Shown here: positions 26,966 through 36,724 of the stretch, piece after piece
How positions within the stretch are numbered: the first letter of the stretch is position 1
Layout: every line of letters starts with the position of its first letter
Assembly: GCF_005765165.1 (NCBI RefSeq)
Contig: NZ_VCIW01000017.1
Span: 111,530-175,529 of the forward strand
DNA length: 64,000 bases
Direction of reading: 5' to 3'
DNA from: Paenibacillus antri
GTDB lineage: Bacteria; Bacillota; Bacilli; Paenibacillales; YIM-B00363
Translations under genes and position numbers: made by a program
The notes under the pieces: model-generated
Seen by the model: the letters and a program-made list of their open reading frames with translations, nothing else
Databases searched by the model: none
Told to the model about the DNA's origin: nothing

Positions 26966-29536
26966 TTAATTCATCCCTTTTACCGTTCGGACCAACTCGG
27001 CCCCGATCCCGAGCTTATACCCTTCGGCAGCGTACCGAATTCGTCGCAAGCCGTCCACAGCGACGACGACGGGGCGGTCCATGCCGCGAAGACCTTCGAA
27101 CGCGTCGCGAAGCCGACGCAACAGCTCCTCCCCCTCGTCGACCGCGATCGACGCCGTATCCGGCAGCCCTTCCGGCGACGCCAATCGCGAAGACAGCGCA
27201 TCCCGGACGAATAACCGGATCGGTCCGCCCCAACGTTCGAGCTCGTGCTTCGCTTCGCGCAGCTCGCGCTGCAGATGCTTCGAAGGTTCCCGCTCGGGAT
27301 CCAGCCACGCGAAGACGGCGCCGGCTCGCGCGATGTCGGATCCCCCCGCCAGGCCGGCGAACGCGACTTCGCCGATCTGTCCCAGCACAGGGATCCGGAC
27401 GGACTCCTGCGGGAAGGCAAGCTCGACAAGTGCCGTCTCGCCGGGCGACACCGTAAAGAACGCGAGGCGCGCACGAGCCGTGCCGTCGCTTAACCGGACG
27501 GCCGTCGTCAGCCGATACAAGCCGGCAAGCACCTCGTAGGGCTTGCTGTAGACGTCCTTTTCCCCGAACGGAATTTGCAGCGTATGGAACAAGCCGTCCT
27601 CGAGGCGCGCAATCGTGAAGTTCAGATGGTACGCCGCTTCGACGTCCGCGGATGCTTCGGCTTTCGAGAAGACCACCGTCCCCTTCTCTCCGGGCGCTGC
27701 CGGAACCTCCGGCTCTCCGAAACGCGCATCGCGCCATTCGCCGGCTTGCCAGTATTGGGGGCGCAGGTCCAGCGGCTCGAGACGCGCCGGAACGCCTACG
27801 CTTCTAGCCGCCGCCACGAACAAAATATCCCGGCTGAGCGGATCCGCCGTCTTCATCCGATACGTCCCGACCGGCGTCGTCATGCCCGCATACCGGTCGA
27901 CGTCCCGAACGATTCGCAGCTCGCTCCGAAGCCGCTCGACGAGCGCCTCCGGATCGTCTCGGAACCGCCCCCGCTCCTCCTGGGAGAACGCCGCTTCGAA
28001 GAACGCCCGGTAAGGCGCGATCATCTCGTGACGGACGCGCGGGCAGAGCACGTAAGCGTCGAACCGTTCCGGCGCGTCCGCCTGGTCCGCGTACGCCATC
28101 GCCCCCTCCAGATGGTCGAGCAGCGCAGGCCGGAACGTATCCGCCAAATCCTTATCCCGCAGCGTCTCCAACAGCCGCAGCGCCCATTCCCCGCGGCGGG
28201 GCGCCGCCTCTCGCAGAAACGCCGCGATCTCGGCCCAGTTGCCCTTGGCCTTCCGCAACGCGGCTCGCACCCGAGGCGCCGGAAGCCGAAGCGCGGTCGC
28301 CAGCTCGTCGGCTTGCTCTTCCGTAACGAACGTCGCCTCGAACGCGGCGCGAACGGCGGTCCCTTCCCGCATGCGCGCTTCGTGACGCTGCCGCTGCGCT
28401 TCCGTGACCGGCGCGTCGTCTCCCTCTTCGGCGACCGGCGGGGGCGTCATCTCCCACTCTAGCTCCTCGCCGGATTCCGGCGCCGCGCGAAGCGTCAACT
28501 GGAACTCCGGCCCTTCCGCGACGCGGACGCGCCGAAAGCCCCAACCGGTATCGGTCCTCGCGTGCACGAGCAGGTCGCCGTACCCGGTCGTCAAGCTCGC
28601 CCGCCCCGAATCGTCCGTCCGGCGCGTCGCGATCGAATAAAACTCCGCGAAGTTATACAGTTGGAAGTGTACCTCCGCGCGCCGCGGGTTCCCTTCTTCG
28701 TCGACGACCCGAATCGTGATTCGCTTCGTCGGCGCGTAGTTGTCCAGCATATTGATTTCCGCATACCACGGGTGGTCGGAGCAGATTTCTTCCGCCCCCG
28801 CATAGTCGGCGGCGACCCTAGTATTCACGAGCATCGCCCTGCGGGCCGGCGCCCGGAACCACCCTTCGTTCAGCTTCGGCTCGGGCTCGCACGCCCCGAG
28901 GAAATGCCATCGACCGTCCGCCCAAGCCTCCACCCACGCGTGGTTCGAATCGCAATGCGCCCAACGGGGCGTGTAGCATTGCCTCGCCGGAATGCCGATC
29001 GACCGGAGCGCCGCTACCGCGAGCGTCGACTGCTCCCCGCAGCGGCCCTGCGCCGTACGCATCAGCGTCAGCGGAGACACCGTGCGAACATCCGTGCCGA
29101 CATAGGTCGCCGTCTCGTGGCACCAATAATTCGTCTCCAGAATCGCGTCGGCCATGGAGAGATCCTTCACTCGGTCGTACAGACGGTCGAGAAGGACGGA
29201 CCGGCTGTCGTCGACGTTTTCGTTGTTGACCCGATAAGGCAGCACGAAATGCAAGAAAATATCGTCCGGCACGCTCCTCCCCCAAGGCATCCGCTCACGG
29301 ACCGCTAACGCCTGACGAACATGGTTCAGGAAGAAAGCCCCGTCGTAATCCGCCAGATCGTGCAACGGCATGTACGCGAATAGAAATTTCAGCAACAGCT
29401 TCTCTTCCGGCTCCAACGGTCCGTCCAATAACCGGAACAGGTCTTCCTGGCGGTGGCGCGCCCATTCTCTCTTCATCTCCAGCTTACGTTCCAGCGTCTC
29501 CGCGTCTAATCCGTAGTTCATCGTATACGCAGTCAT
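26966..29536 (-). CDS. Large cytosolic transglutaminase-like protein with a degenerate second copy and thioredoxin-like tail
   Basis: An 856-residue protein with no signal peptide. A transglutaminase-like papain-fold domain covers about residues 130-260: TAQGRCGEQSTLAVAALRSI holds the cysteine, CDSNHAWVEAWADGRWHFLG the histidine, and the acidic third residue would fall in ACEPEP. A beta-sandwich follows (ITIRVVDEEGNPRRAEVHFQ). Near residues 600-650, MKTADPLSRDILFVAAARSV followed by GVPARLE repeats the pattern around the active cysteine but lacks it, so I read a dead second copy. The last 120 residues look like a thioredoxin fold (AGAVFAWLDPEREPS, MDRPVVVAVDGLRRI) without a CXXC motif. It is translated from the same unit as the CBM9-like gene, 21 bases behind it. 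Role unknown; peptide or amide processing inside the cell is possible. Confidence 0.75.
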   Translation of the reverse strand: MTAYTMNYGLDAETLERKLEMKREWARHRQEDLFRLLDGPLEPEEKLLLKFLFAYMPLHDLADYDGAFFLNHVRQALAVRERMPWGRSVPDDIFLHFVLPYRVNNENVDDSRSVLLDRLYDRVKDLSMADAILETNYWCHETATYVGTDVRTVSPLTLMRTAQGRCGEQSTLAVAALRSIGIPARQCYTPRWAHCDSNHAWVEAWADGRWHFLGACEPEPKLNEGWFRAPARRAMLVNTRVAADYAGAEEICSDHPWYAEINMLDNYAPTKRITIRVVDEEGNPRRAEVHFQLYNFAEFYSIATRRTDDSGRASLTTGYGDLLVHARTDTGWGFRRVRVAEGPEFQLTLRAAPESGEELEWEMTPPPVAEEGDDAPVTEAQRQRHEARMREGTAVRAAFEATFVTEEQADELATALRLPAPRVRAALRKAKGNWAEIAAFLREAAPRRGEWALRLLETLRDKDLADTFRPALLDHLEGAMAYADQADAPERFDAYVLCPRVRHEMIAPYRAFFEAAFSQEERGRFRDDPEALVERLRSELRIVRDVDRYAGMTTPVGTYRMKTADPLSRDILFVAAARSVGVPARLEPLDLRPQYWQAGEWRDARFGEPEVPAAPGEKGTVVFSKAEASADVEAAYHLNFTIARLEDGLFHTLQIPFGEKDVYSKPYEVLAGLYRLTTAVRLSDGTARARLAFFTVSPGETALVELAFPQESVRIPVLGQIGEVAFAGLAGGSDIARAGAVFAWLDPEREPSKHLQRELREAKHELERWGGPIRLFVRDALSSRLASPEGLPDTASIAVDEGEELLRRLRDAFEGLRGMDRPVVVAVDGLRRIRYAAEGYKLGIGAELVRTVKGMN

Positions 29537-29557
29537 TCGTCTTCCCCGCCCTTCCGC

Positions 29558-30577
29558 TTATTCTCTCCAAAGCTTCCCGTCTTCGCGAATATGCAAACGC
29601 GTGCGCCCGTCGCCGGACGGCGCCGAGGCGTGGAACGTACCGCTCGTCGTCTCGAGGCGCAGCTCGCATGTCCAGCCTTCGTCGTCGACGAGCCGCTCCG
29701 GTTCGTCGCAGTAGACGCCATGCTCCGCGTAATAATTCCGTTCGCGGTAGTACAGCTTCCTGAGCTCCCACTTCACGCGTTCCTCGGGCGGCAACGTCCA
29801 TTCCATCTCCGGCTCGCCCGCGAACTGAACGTACCCCCACAGCTCGGGATAGTGCATGTTGACGATCCCCATGGGGCTCCACACCCAGTTCTCCTCCGGC
29901 AGCGGACGGCCGGTAGCCGGATCCTTCCGCTTCGCGTAAACGCCGTCTTGCACGTCCACGTGCCACTCCACCCGGGAGAAGTTCACGCGCCAGAAATCCC
30001 CCTCCGACGGACGCCATCCGCCGGGCGCGCACTCCTTCAAGCTGTCCCACGGCATCGCGATTTCGACGCTCCACTTCCGATTCGCCGCATCCGGCCGGTT
30101 GATCGTACCGTCGATATGGACCGCCGTGCGCAGGCCGCGGATGTCCCATCCATTGATCGCCGGCCCCCCGTCCCGGTAAGGCTTCGGGAGCAGCAAATCC
30201 CATACCGTGTTGAAGGCGTTGATTTCGAATTCATAGTAGTTGTGCGAGTCGCCGTCCGGGTCGATGAAAATTTCAAAGTCGTTGTCGTAGAAAATGACGG
30301 AATCCCGCTCGGTTTGCGTCGCCCAAATCTCGTCTTCTTCGAGCTCTGCGCCGAAGTAAAAATAATCGTCGTCCCAGAGCATCTTCGCTCTCGTTCGTTT
30401 CGCAGGCAGGGGCTTGCGGTCGCCTTCGATGTCGACGAAGTCGTCCGTCCAGGGAGCCGCCCCCCAGAACGGCTTATCCAGACGGCCGTCGAGCTCCGAC
30501 GGTCCGACGGCTCTCCGGCAGACGTAATGTTTCGGTTCGTAGGCGATGTTCGGTTCGGGCACAGGGCTTCGATTCAT
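29558..30577 (-). CDS. CBM9-like carbohydrate-binding protein
   Basis: A 339-residue protein with a family 9 carbohydrate-binding-like (DOMON-type) beta-sandwich: LDGRLDKPFWGAAPWTDDFV, the calcium and ligand strand MLWDDDYFYFGAELEEDEIW, NDFEIFIDPDGDSHNYYEFE, and SVEIAMPWDSLK. This single-domain carbohydrate-binding family 9-like form is common in Bacteroidetes and Paenibacillus sugar loci. There is no signal peptide or membrane segment, which is unusual for a glycan-binding module. It starts at an ATG with GGAGGT upstream, diverges from the AraC-type regulator and is followed closely by the transglutaminase-like gene. Confidence 0.8.
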   Translation of the reverse strand: MNRSPVPEPNIAYEPKHYVCRRAVGPSELDGRLDKPFWGAAPWTDDFVDIEGDRKPLPAKRTRAKMLWDDDYFYFGAELEEDEIWATQTERDSVIFYDNDFEIFIDPDGDSHNYYEFEINAFNTVWDLLLPKPYRDGGPAINGWDIRGLRTAVHIDGTINRPDAANRKWSVEIAMPWDSLKECAPGGWRPSEGDFWRVNFSRVEWHVDVQDGVYAKRKDPATGRPLPEENWVWSPMGIVNMHYPELWGYVQFAGEPEMEWTLPPEERVKWELRKLYYRERNYYAEHGVYCDEPERLVDDEGWTCELRLETTSGTFHASAPSGDGRTRLHIREDGKLWRE

Positions 30578-30687
30578 CGTTTTTTACCTCCGGTCAACAT
30601 AAACATTGATTTCATGCCGAGGTTCCCCTATCATTTTGGTAGCGGATACATGACTATAGAACAGATCCGACGCGCGGGGGATACGAC

Positions 30688-32979
30688 ATGAAATGGAACC
30701 ATTATAAGTCCAAATTACTGCTCCGGTATACCGTTTCGTACTTATCTATTTTCCTAGTCCCTCTCATTTTTCTCACGGTGATCATCTATCAGAATGCCGT
30801 AGACAATCTCCGTTCGGAAATCGAGCAGAAAAACGTGAACCAATTGGTTCAAGCCAAAACCGTCATCGACGGGCGGATGAAGGAGCTGCAGGATATCGCG
30901 TCGCGCATCGCTTACGACGAGCAGCTGACCCCTTACCGGGTACAGCACCCGTATTTCAGCCGTGAAGCGATCGCCGCGTTGGACAAATACAAAGCGACGA
31001 ACGCCATCATCAGCGAGTTGTTTCTGTATATCCGAGGCGACGATAACATTTACTCCACGCAAGGGATGGAGCATCTCGACGTCTTTACGGAGCGGTACAA
31101 ATTTCATAATTGGAAACCGGAAGCGCTTTACCGAGATTTGAACGAGACGCAGCATCCGACGATGCGCCCGGCGGAATCGGTGACGCAGAGCGCGTTGGTG
31201 CAGAAATCGCTGCTGTCGTTCATGGTGCCGATCACGCCCAACAAGCCGTATCCGCACGGCACGGTGCTATATTTTATCGACGAATCGAGCTTGACCGACC
31301 TTATCGACTCGGTCCTCGGGGACTTCCAGGGCATGACCGTCATCTTCGACGAACAAGGTCGAATATTGGCCGCGAACGCGCATCAAGAGACGATCGACAG
31401 CGGCGACGCCAGTTCATTGTCCCGGCTCGAGCCCGGCATTCACAGCATTCGCGCGGGCAGTCAACGACATTCCGTCGTCTCCGTCCGTTCCAGCGCGAAC
31501 GGATGGACGTACGTCACCTCGATGCCGAGCGACCAATTTTTCAGCCGGATCTTTCATATCCAGACGTTCATCGTGATCGTGTTTTCCGTCGTCGTAGCGT
31601 TCGGCACCCTGATCGCGGTTCTGTTGGCGAGACGGCAGTACTTCCCGATCTCCGATCTGATGGAGTTCGTGAAGTCGAAGAAGCGCGGAGCGGCCGCGCC
31701 GCAAGCTCCGGCCAGCAACGAACTGGAATGGATTCGCGAGACGCTGCGCGATTACAGCCTGCGGATCGACATGCAGGAGCCGTACGCCCGCAATCAGTGC
31801 CTATATATGCTTCTAAAGAACGGGACCGGGAACGACCTCCCGCTCGAGCTCATGCACACCCTCGGCATTCGCCTGGAGCACTCGTATTATTTCGCGGTCC
31901 ATCTCGGTTGGAACGGCACGCCCGGACCGAAGGACGGCAGCGAGCGGAGCGCGATGATCGAACCGTTCTCCGACGCCGGCCTGCCTGAGCTCGACGCCCA
32001 TGTGTACGGCATCGAGCTGCCGCACCCGGATCGGCTCGCCTTGATCGTCGGCTTCAACGCCGAGCAAGACGCCCAGGCGCCGGTTCGAATCCGAGGCATC
32101 GTCGACGAGCTGCGGCGCATCGCCGGCGAACGGTACGATTCGCTTCCGTCGATCGGCGTGGGCACCGGCTATACCGATCCTGCGGACTTGAACCAATCGT
32201 ACGTCGAAGCGACGTCCGCGTTCGAAAATCGGGTTTCGAGCGAGGCCGGGAGCGTCGTCTACTTCGACGACCTGTCGCATTTCCACGACGGCGGCGAAGC
32301 GTTCTGGCTGCCGAAGGAAGTGCTGCTGAAGCTCGCGCAAAGCTTGAAGCAAGGCAACCTCGAGGTCGCCGCGCACATGGTGTCCACCGCTTTGACGAAT
32401 TTGCGGGCGGGCGTCGCCCCGATGCCGCTGCTGCGCTGCATCTGCTTCGACCTGTTGAACACGATGCTGAAGACCGCTTCCGAGCTCGGCATTCGCGATG
32501 TCGTCCAAGTCATTCCGCAAGTCACGACCTTCGAGTCGCTGGAAGAGCTGGAAGAGAAGCTGTTCGTTCTGGCGGCGAACATCTGCGAGCAGGTCGAGCG
32601 GAAGCTCGAAACCGAAGAACGCTTTCTTCTGGACCGAATCATGGCGTACATCGAGGAAAATTACGCCGATTACTCGCTGAGCCTGGAGTCGATCTCGGAA
32701 AAGTACGCCGTCTCCCCATCGTATTTCAGCCGTTCTTTCAAAGAGAAGGCGGGCATTAACTTTTCGAAATATATTTGGCAGAAGCGCCTCGACGAGGTCA
32801 TGCATCAACTGAAGTCGACGAGCGACCCGCTGAAGGACATCATCGCGCGCGTCGGCTACCTCGATCCGCCGAACTTCATCCGGAAGTTTAAGAAAGAGAC
32901 CGGGCTGACGCCCGGACAATTCCGCAAAATGTACGGAAATCAGGAATCGGCGGCCGCGTTAGCCGCCGACGAAGAGTAA
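30688..32979 (+). CDS. Membrane-bound AraC-family regulator with extracellular sensor domain
   Basis: A 763-residue one-component regulator. Membrane helix 1 is LLLRYTVSYLSIFLVPLIFL. An extracellular sensing region of about 250 residues follows (dCache-like: VNQLVQAKTVIDGRMKELQD, GTVLYFIDESSLTDLIDSVL). Helix 2 is TFIVIVFSVVVAFGTLIAVL. A cytoplasmic linker leads to the C-terminal double helix-turn-helix: NYADYSLSLESISEKYAVSP, SYFSRSFKEKAGINFSKYIW and DIIARVGYLDPPNFIRKFKK. Such proteins sense an oligosaccharide or cell-wall signal outside the cell and activate neighbouring sugar operons. It sits between the CBM9-transglutaminase pair and the SBP-permease operon, its likely targets. Confidence 0.88.
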   Translation: MKWNHYKSKLLLRYTVSYLSIFLVPLIFLTVIIYQNAVDNLRSEIEQKNVNQLVQAKTVIDGRMKELQDIASRIAYDEQLTPYRVQHPYFSREAIAALDKYKATNAIISELFLYIRGDDNIYSTQGMEHLDVFTERYKFHNWKPEALYRDLNETQHPTMRPAESVTQSALVQKSLLSFMVPITPNKPYPHGTVLYFIDESSLTDLIDSVLGDFQGMTVIFDEQGRILAANAHQETIDSGDASSLSRLEPGIHSIRAGSQRHSVVSVRSSANGWTYVTSMPSDQFFSRIFHIQTFIVIVFSVVVAFGTLIAVLLARRQYFPISDLMEFVKSKKRGAAAPQAPASNELEWIRETLRDYSLRIDMQEPYARNQCLYMLLKNGTGNDLPLELMHTLGIRLEHSYYFAVHLGWNGTPGPKDGSERSAMIEPFSDAGLPELDAHVYGIELPHPDRLALIVGFNAEQDAQAPVRIRGIVDELRRIAGERYDSLPSIGVGTGYTDPADLNQSYVEATSAFENRVSSEAGSVVYFDDLSHFHDGGEAFWLPKEVLLKLAQSLKQGNLEVAAHMVSTALTNLRAGVAPMPLLRCICFDLLNTMLKTASELGIRDVVQVIPQVTTFESLEELEEKLFVLAANICEQVERKLETEERFLLDRIMAYIEENYADYSLSLESISEKYAVSPSYFSRSFKEKAGINFSKYIWQKRLDEVMHQLKSTSDPLKDIIARVGYLDPPNFIRKFKKETGLTPGQFRKMYGNQESAAALAADEE

Positions 32980-32982
32980 TCG

Positions 32983-33029
32983 AAAGCCAACCCCGCGGGA
33001 CCGTCCGGTCCTGCAGGGTTGGCTTTTTT
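32983..33029 (+). terminator. Terminator between the AraC-type gene and the solute-binding protein gene
   Basis: AAAGCCAACCC pairs with GGGTTGGCTTT around an inner GGACC/GGTCC hairpin, with a T run on the + strand. It separates convergent genes. Confidence 0.85.
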
Positions 33030-33053
33030 ATGCCGGTATGCCGCTAGCCGTTC

Positions 33054-34694
33054 TTATTGATCCCAACGGTCGTAAGCCGCTTGGTAGATTTCCGCGATGC
33101 GATCCGCGCCCATCTTCTTCAGCTGGGCGACATAGTTGTCCCAATTGCCCAGCGACTCTTGCCCCGTTACGAATTTCGCCTCCATCTGCTTCACGTACGT
33201 GTCGAGGTCGGAGCGCAGCTTCGAAGCTTCCTCCTGCTCTTGTTCCGTCAAATAGACGATCGGGTACGGCACCTTCGCGATCGGTACGAGCTTCTCCTCG
33301 TTCTGCTCGAGAATCCATTGGTCGTACTCGTTCTTCAGACCCTTCGATACGTCGTTATCCACGACGCCCGGGGTGACGATGCCGTAATTCGGCGTCAGCG
33401 TCGCGCGGAACTCCTCCCGATCGCCGCCGCCCGGCACGTCGAGGAACTTCTTCACGCGGTTCGCCTTGTCCGTGTACTCCCACAGCGTGCCTTCCGGTCC
33501 GAGGTCGAACAACGTCGAGCCTTCGTAGCTGTACAGATAGTCGATCCAGCGGATCGTCGCTTCCGGATGCTCGTTGCCGCTCGTAATCGCGAACGCGCCG
33601 CGGGACAAGCCCGGGTGCTTGCCGTACACCGGCGAATCGGCGATTTCGCTCTTCAGCGGCTTCATCATTTCGTCCTCCGGGTCCGGCTCTCCGCCGAGCG
33701 TGAAGTACGGCAAGTAGTCCGAGAAGATCGCGAGCTGATTGTTTTTCCCTTTAGCCTTCTTCTGCTCGTCGGTTTGCGAGAACGTCTCCTTGTCGAGCAA
33801 GCCGTCGTTCCACAGACGATTGAGGAACGTCAGGTACCCCTTATAGCCCTCTTCCATCGGCGTGTAATGCACTTTGCCTTCTTTGTCGCTATAGATGACC
33901 TCGTTGTAGATGCCCCACCAGCCGAGCATGAACATGCGGACGTCGTCCAGCTTGACCGACGCGAACGGAATTTCGTCCGCTTGGCCGTTGCCGTTCGGAT
34001 CTTCTTCCTTGACGCGCTTAAGATACGCGTACAATTCTTCCGTCGTCTCCGGAATTTTCTCCATGTTAAGCGCCTTCAAAAATTCGCCGTTGTACCACAT
34101 CGGCCCGCGGTACCAGACGGCGGACAGGTCGATGCGCGGCAAGGAGTAAATATGACCGTCCGGCGTCGTAATCGACTTGCGGATATCCGGATGCTCGTCC
34201 AGCACCTTCTTGATGTTCGGCGCGTAATTGTCGATCAGATCCTCCAACGGGAGAAGAACCCCTTGAGCGCCGTACGTGACTTCTTCCGCAGGCGTAATGC
34301 TGGCGGCATAGAACATATCCGGATAATCGCCGCTGGCGAAGACGAGGTTTTTCTTCGTTTCGAAGCTGTCCATCGGCGCGTTCCGGTACTCCAGCTTGAT
34401 GCCGGTCAGCTTCTCCATCTCTTGAAGGACGACCATGTCCTTCCAATTTTGCATGCCGGTATCCGGCGCCATGATCGACAACGTAACCGCCTCGTTGACG
34501 ATCGGGAACCCTTCCTTGTTGAAGTTGCCTTTTTCCGCGGATTCCGCTGCGGGTTGTTCCGCGGTTTCCCCCGACGAAGACTCCGTCGCTGCGCCGCCTT
34601 CCGAGTTCGGCGACTCGGACGTACCGCAAGCGGACAGAATGCCGAACACCATCGAGAAGGCTAATACAAAAGACCACACCTTAAACCTTTTCAT
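33054..34694 (-). CDS. Extracellular solute-binding lipoprotein (LplA type), second system
   Basis: A 546-residue lipoprotein sugar-binding protein. The signal peptide MKRFKVWSFVLAFSMVFGIL ends with lipobox SAC, then a linker rich in S, E and A. Family landmarks are GFPIVNEAVTLSIMAPDTGM, KNLVFASGDYPDMFYAASIT, DPNGNGQADEIPF and HPEATIRWIDYLYSYEGSTL. It is the last gene of the minus-strand operon permease-permease-SBP. An 85-base spacer with inverted repeats separates it from the permeases, and GGGAGGATC precedes its start. Confidence 0.9.
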   Translation of the reverse strand: MKRFKVWSFVLAFSMVFGILSACGTSESPNSEGGAATESSSGETAEQPAAESAEKGNFNKEGFPIVNEAVTLSIMAPDTGMQNWKDMVVLQEMEKLTGIKLEYRNAPMDSFETKKNLVFASGDYPDMFYAASITPAEEVTYGAQGVLLPLEDLIDNYAPNIKKVLDEHPDIRKSITTPDGHIYSLPRIDLSAVWYRGPMWYNGEFLKALNMEKIPETTEELYAYLKRVKEEDPNGNGQADEIPFASVKLDDVRMFMLGWWGIYNEVIYSDKEGKVHYTPMEEGYKGYLTFLNRLWNDGLLDKETFSQTDEQKKAKGKNNQLAIFSDYLPYFTLGGEPDPEDEMMKPLKSEIADSPVYGKHPGLSRGAFAITSGNEHPEATIRWIDYLYSYEGSTLFDLGPEGTLWEYTDKANRVKKFLDVPGGGDREEFRATLTPNYGIVTPGVVDNDVSKGLKNEYDQWILEQNEEKLVPIAKVPYPIVYLTEQEQEEASKLRSDLDTYVKQMEAKFVTGQESLGNWDNYVAQLKKMGADRIAEIYQAAYDRWDQ

Positions 34695-34779
34695 TGATGA
34701 TCCTCCCTTTATAATCGATTATATAATATCCGAGTCATAGAAACCCGGTTATTACTGCGGTTACGGCCCGCCGGGGCGA

Positions 34780-35691
34780 TCAGCCCTTGACCGATCCGAT
34801 CATGACGCCTTGCACGAAATACCGCTGCAGGAACGGATACACGACGATGACGGGCAAGGTGGAGACGATAATGACCGCGTATTTCACGAGCGACGCGACG
34901 TCCGCCTTGTTGTTCATCGCGATGGCGACCGAGCTGTCGACCGCGACGCCGGTCATCTCCGCGGACATCTCCTGCAGAACGAGAATTTGGCGAAGAATCA
35001 TCTGCAGCGGGTACTTCGACTCGTCGTTCAAATAAATCAACGCGCCGAAGTAGCTATTCCAGTGGCCGACGCCGTAAAACAGCGCCATGACCGCGATGAT
35101 CGGGGCCGACAGCGGCAGCACGACCGTCGCGAACAAGCGGAGGTTCGTACAGCCGTCGATATGAGCGGCCTCCTGTAACTCCTTCGGGATCGTCGATTGG
35201 AAGAAGGTGCGCGCCACGATGATGTTCCATACGGAGGCCGCACCGGGCAGCAGCAGCGCCCACATGCTGTTCACAAGCCCTAGATCCTTCACAAGCAGAT
35301 AGCTCGGAACAAGACCGCCGCCGAAAAACATCGTCACGAGGAACATCCCCATGAAGAACCCGCGGCCGACGAAGTCGGAACGGCTCAGCGCATAAGCCGC
35401 CGGCAGCGTCACGAATAAGTTCAAGGCCGTGCCGACGAGCGTGTATACGATCGTGTTCGTGTAACCGGACCAAATCTTCGGATTGTTGAGCACCAAGCGA
35501 TACCCGTCGAACGTAAGCCCTTTCGGCAGCAGCCACATCTCGCCGGAGTTGACGAATTTCGGATCGCTGACCGACGCGCTGACGACGTACAGCAACGGAT
35601 AAGCCACGATAATTAAAGCAAGAACCAGAAATACGTAATTCACGAAGACGAAAATTTTATCCCCCGTGGATTCTCTCGCAAGCGAAGCCAT
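34780..35691 (-). CDS. Carbohydrate ABC transporter permease (LplC/YtcP type), second system
   Basis: A 303-residue permease with six membrane helices (KIFVFVNYVFLVLALIIVAY first). The EAA loop is QEAAHIDGCTNLRLFATVVL and the C terminus YFVQGVMIGSVKG. It lies 21 bases behind the partner permease. The pair and the SBP lack a dedicated ATPase, so a shared ATPase elsewhere is expected. Confidence 0.9.
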   Translation of the reverse strand: MASLARESTGDKIFVFVNYVFLVLALIIVAYPLLYVVSASVSDPKFVNSGEMWLLPKGLTFDGYRLVLNNPKIWSGYTNTIVYTLVGTALNLFVTLPAAYALSRSDFVGRGFFMGMFLVTMFFGGGLVPSYLLVKDLGLVNSMWALLLPGAASVWNIIVARTFFQSTIPKELQEAAHIDGCTNLRLFATVVLPLSAPIIAVMALFYGVGHWNSYFGALIYLNDESKYPLQMILRQILVLQEMSAEMTGVAVDSSVAIAMNNKADVASLVKYAVIIVSTLPVIVVYPFLQRYFVQGVMIGSVKG

Positions 35692-35712
35692 GCTTTCTTT
35701 CCCCTCCCCCGA

Positions 35713-36681
35713 TTACCACAGACTCGTTTCGCTGGTGCGCCGCGCGATTTGGTTGACGGCGATCAGCAGGATCGCGTTAATGACCGAGTTGAACAGGCCG
35801 ACGGCCGTCGAGAAGCTGTACTGGGCGTCGAGCAAGCCCGATCGGTATACGAACGTGGAGATGACATCCGACGATTCCATGTTCAGCGGGTTTTGCAGCA
35901 GCAATATTTTCTCGAAGCCGACGCTTAAGATACCGCCCATGTTCAGAATCAACAGGATCGTGATCGTCGGGAAAATCGCCGGAATGTTAATGTTCACGAT
36001 GCGCTGGAACCGGGTCGCCCCGTCCATGATCGCCGCCTCGTGCTGCTGCGGGTCGACCGCCGACAGCGCGGCCAAATAGATGATCGTCCCCCACCCTGTC
36101 CCTTGCCAGACGCCCGACAAGACGTACACCGTCTTAAACCATCTCGGATCGGTCAGGAACTGCGGAGCTTCGAAACCGAACAGCTCCACGAGATGGACGA
36201 TCATTCCCGTCGACGGCGTTAAGAACGTAATAATGATGCCGGACATGACGACGACGGAGATGAAGTGCGGCGAATACGTCACCGTCTGCACCGTACGTTT
36301 GAAGAAACTGTCCTTCACCTCGTTGAACGCCAAAGCGAGAATGATCGGCAGCGGGAATCCCACTGCAAGCTCGTACAAGCTGATGCTTAACGTGTTCCAT
36401 AATAAGTCCCAGAAATAATACGATTCGAAAAACCGGGTGAAATGCTCGAATCCGACCCACGGGCTTCCCGTGATCCCCTTCGTCGGGATGAAATTTTTGA
36501 ACGCGATTTGAATGCCGTACATCGGTCCGTAATGGAAGATGAGGTAGTAAAGGAATGCCGGAGCTATAAATAAGTACAACTCCCAATTCAACAACATCCT
36601 CGACCATGCCGTTCTCCCTTTCGTCTTCCGCACCGCGTTCGCGGCGATCGCGCGCTCCCCGTGCTGCTGCACCGCGTCCAC
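35713..36681 (-). CDS. Carbohydrate ABC transporter permease (LplB/YteP type), second system
   Basis: A 322-residue permease and the first gene of its operon. After a 25-residue polar lead it shows LNWELYLFIAPAFLYYLIFH and PMYGIQIAFKNFIPTKGITG, then the EAA loop HEAAIMDGATRFQRIVNINI and the terminal RRTSETSLW of the subgroup. The GTG at 36681 touches its ribosome binding site (GAGAGGA). A GTG three codons later has better spacing, so the true start is uncertain. A cre-like palindrome lies 30 bases upstream. Confidence 0.88.
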   Translation of the reverse strand: MDAVQQHGERAIAANAVRKTKGRTAWSRMLLNWELYLFIAPAFLYYLIFHYGPMYGIQIAFKNFIPTKGITGSPWVGFEHFTRFFESYYFWDLLWNTLSISLYELAVGFPLPIILALAFNEVKDSFFKRTVQTVTYSPHFISVVVMSGIIITFLTPSTGMIVHLVELFGFEAPQFLTDPRWFKTVYVLSGVWQGTGWGTIIYLAALSAVDPQQHEAAIMDGATRFQRIVNINIPAIFPTITILLILNMGGILSVGFEKILLLQNPLNMESSDVISTFVYRSGLLDAQYSFSTAVGLFNSVINAILLIAVNQIARRTSETSLW

Positions 36682-36710
36682 TCCTCTCTTCTTCGTTGCT
36701 GGCCAGCGCT

Positions 36711-36724
36711 TGTAAGTGCTTACA
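36711..36724. promoter_or_regulatory. cre-like site (carbon catabolite control) before the second sugar transport operon
   Basis: Minus strand TGTAAGCACTTACA matches the CcpA consensus TGWAANCGNTNWCA at all but the central G, and is nearly palindromic. Its place just before the first permease gene suits repression by CcpA when better sugars are present. The rest of 36725-36911 has no feature I can assign. Confidence 0.5.

Noticed and set aside
33057..34664. 535-codon open frame opposite a solute-binding protein gene
   Set aside because: Antisense shadow of a clear lipoprotein gene, with arginine- and valine-rich composition and no start site.
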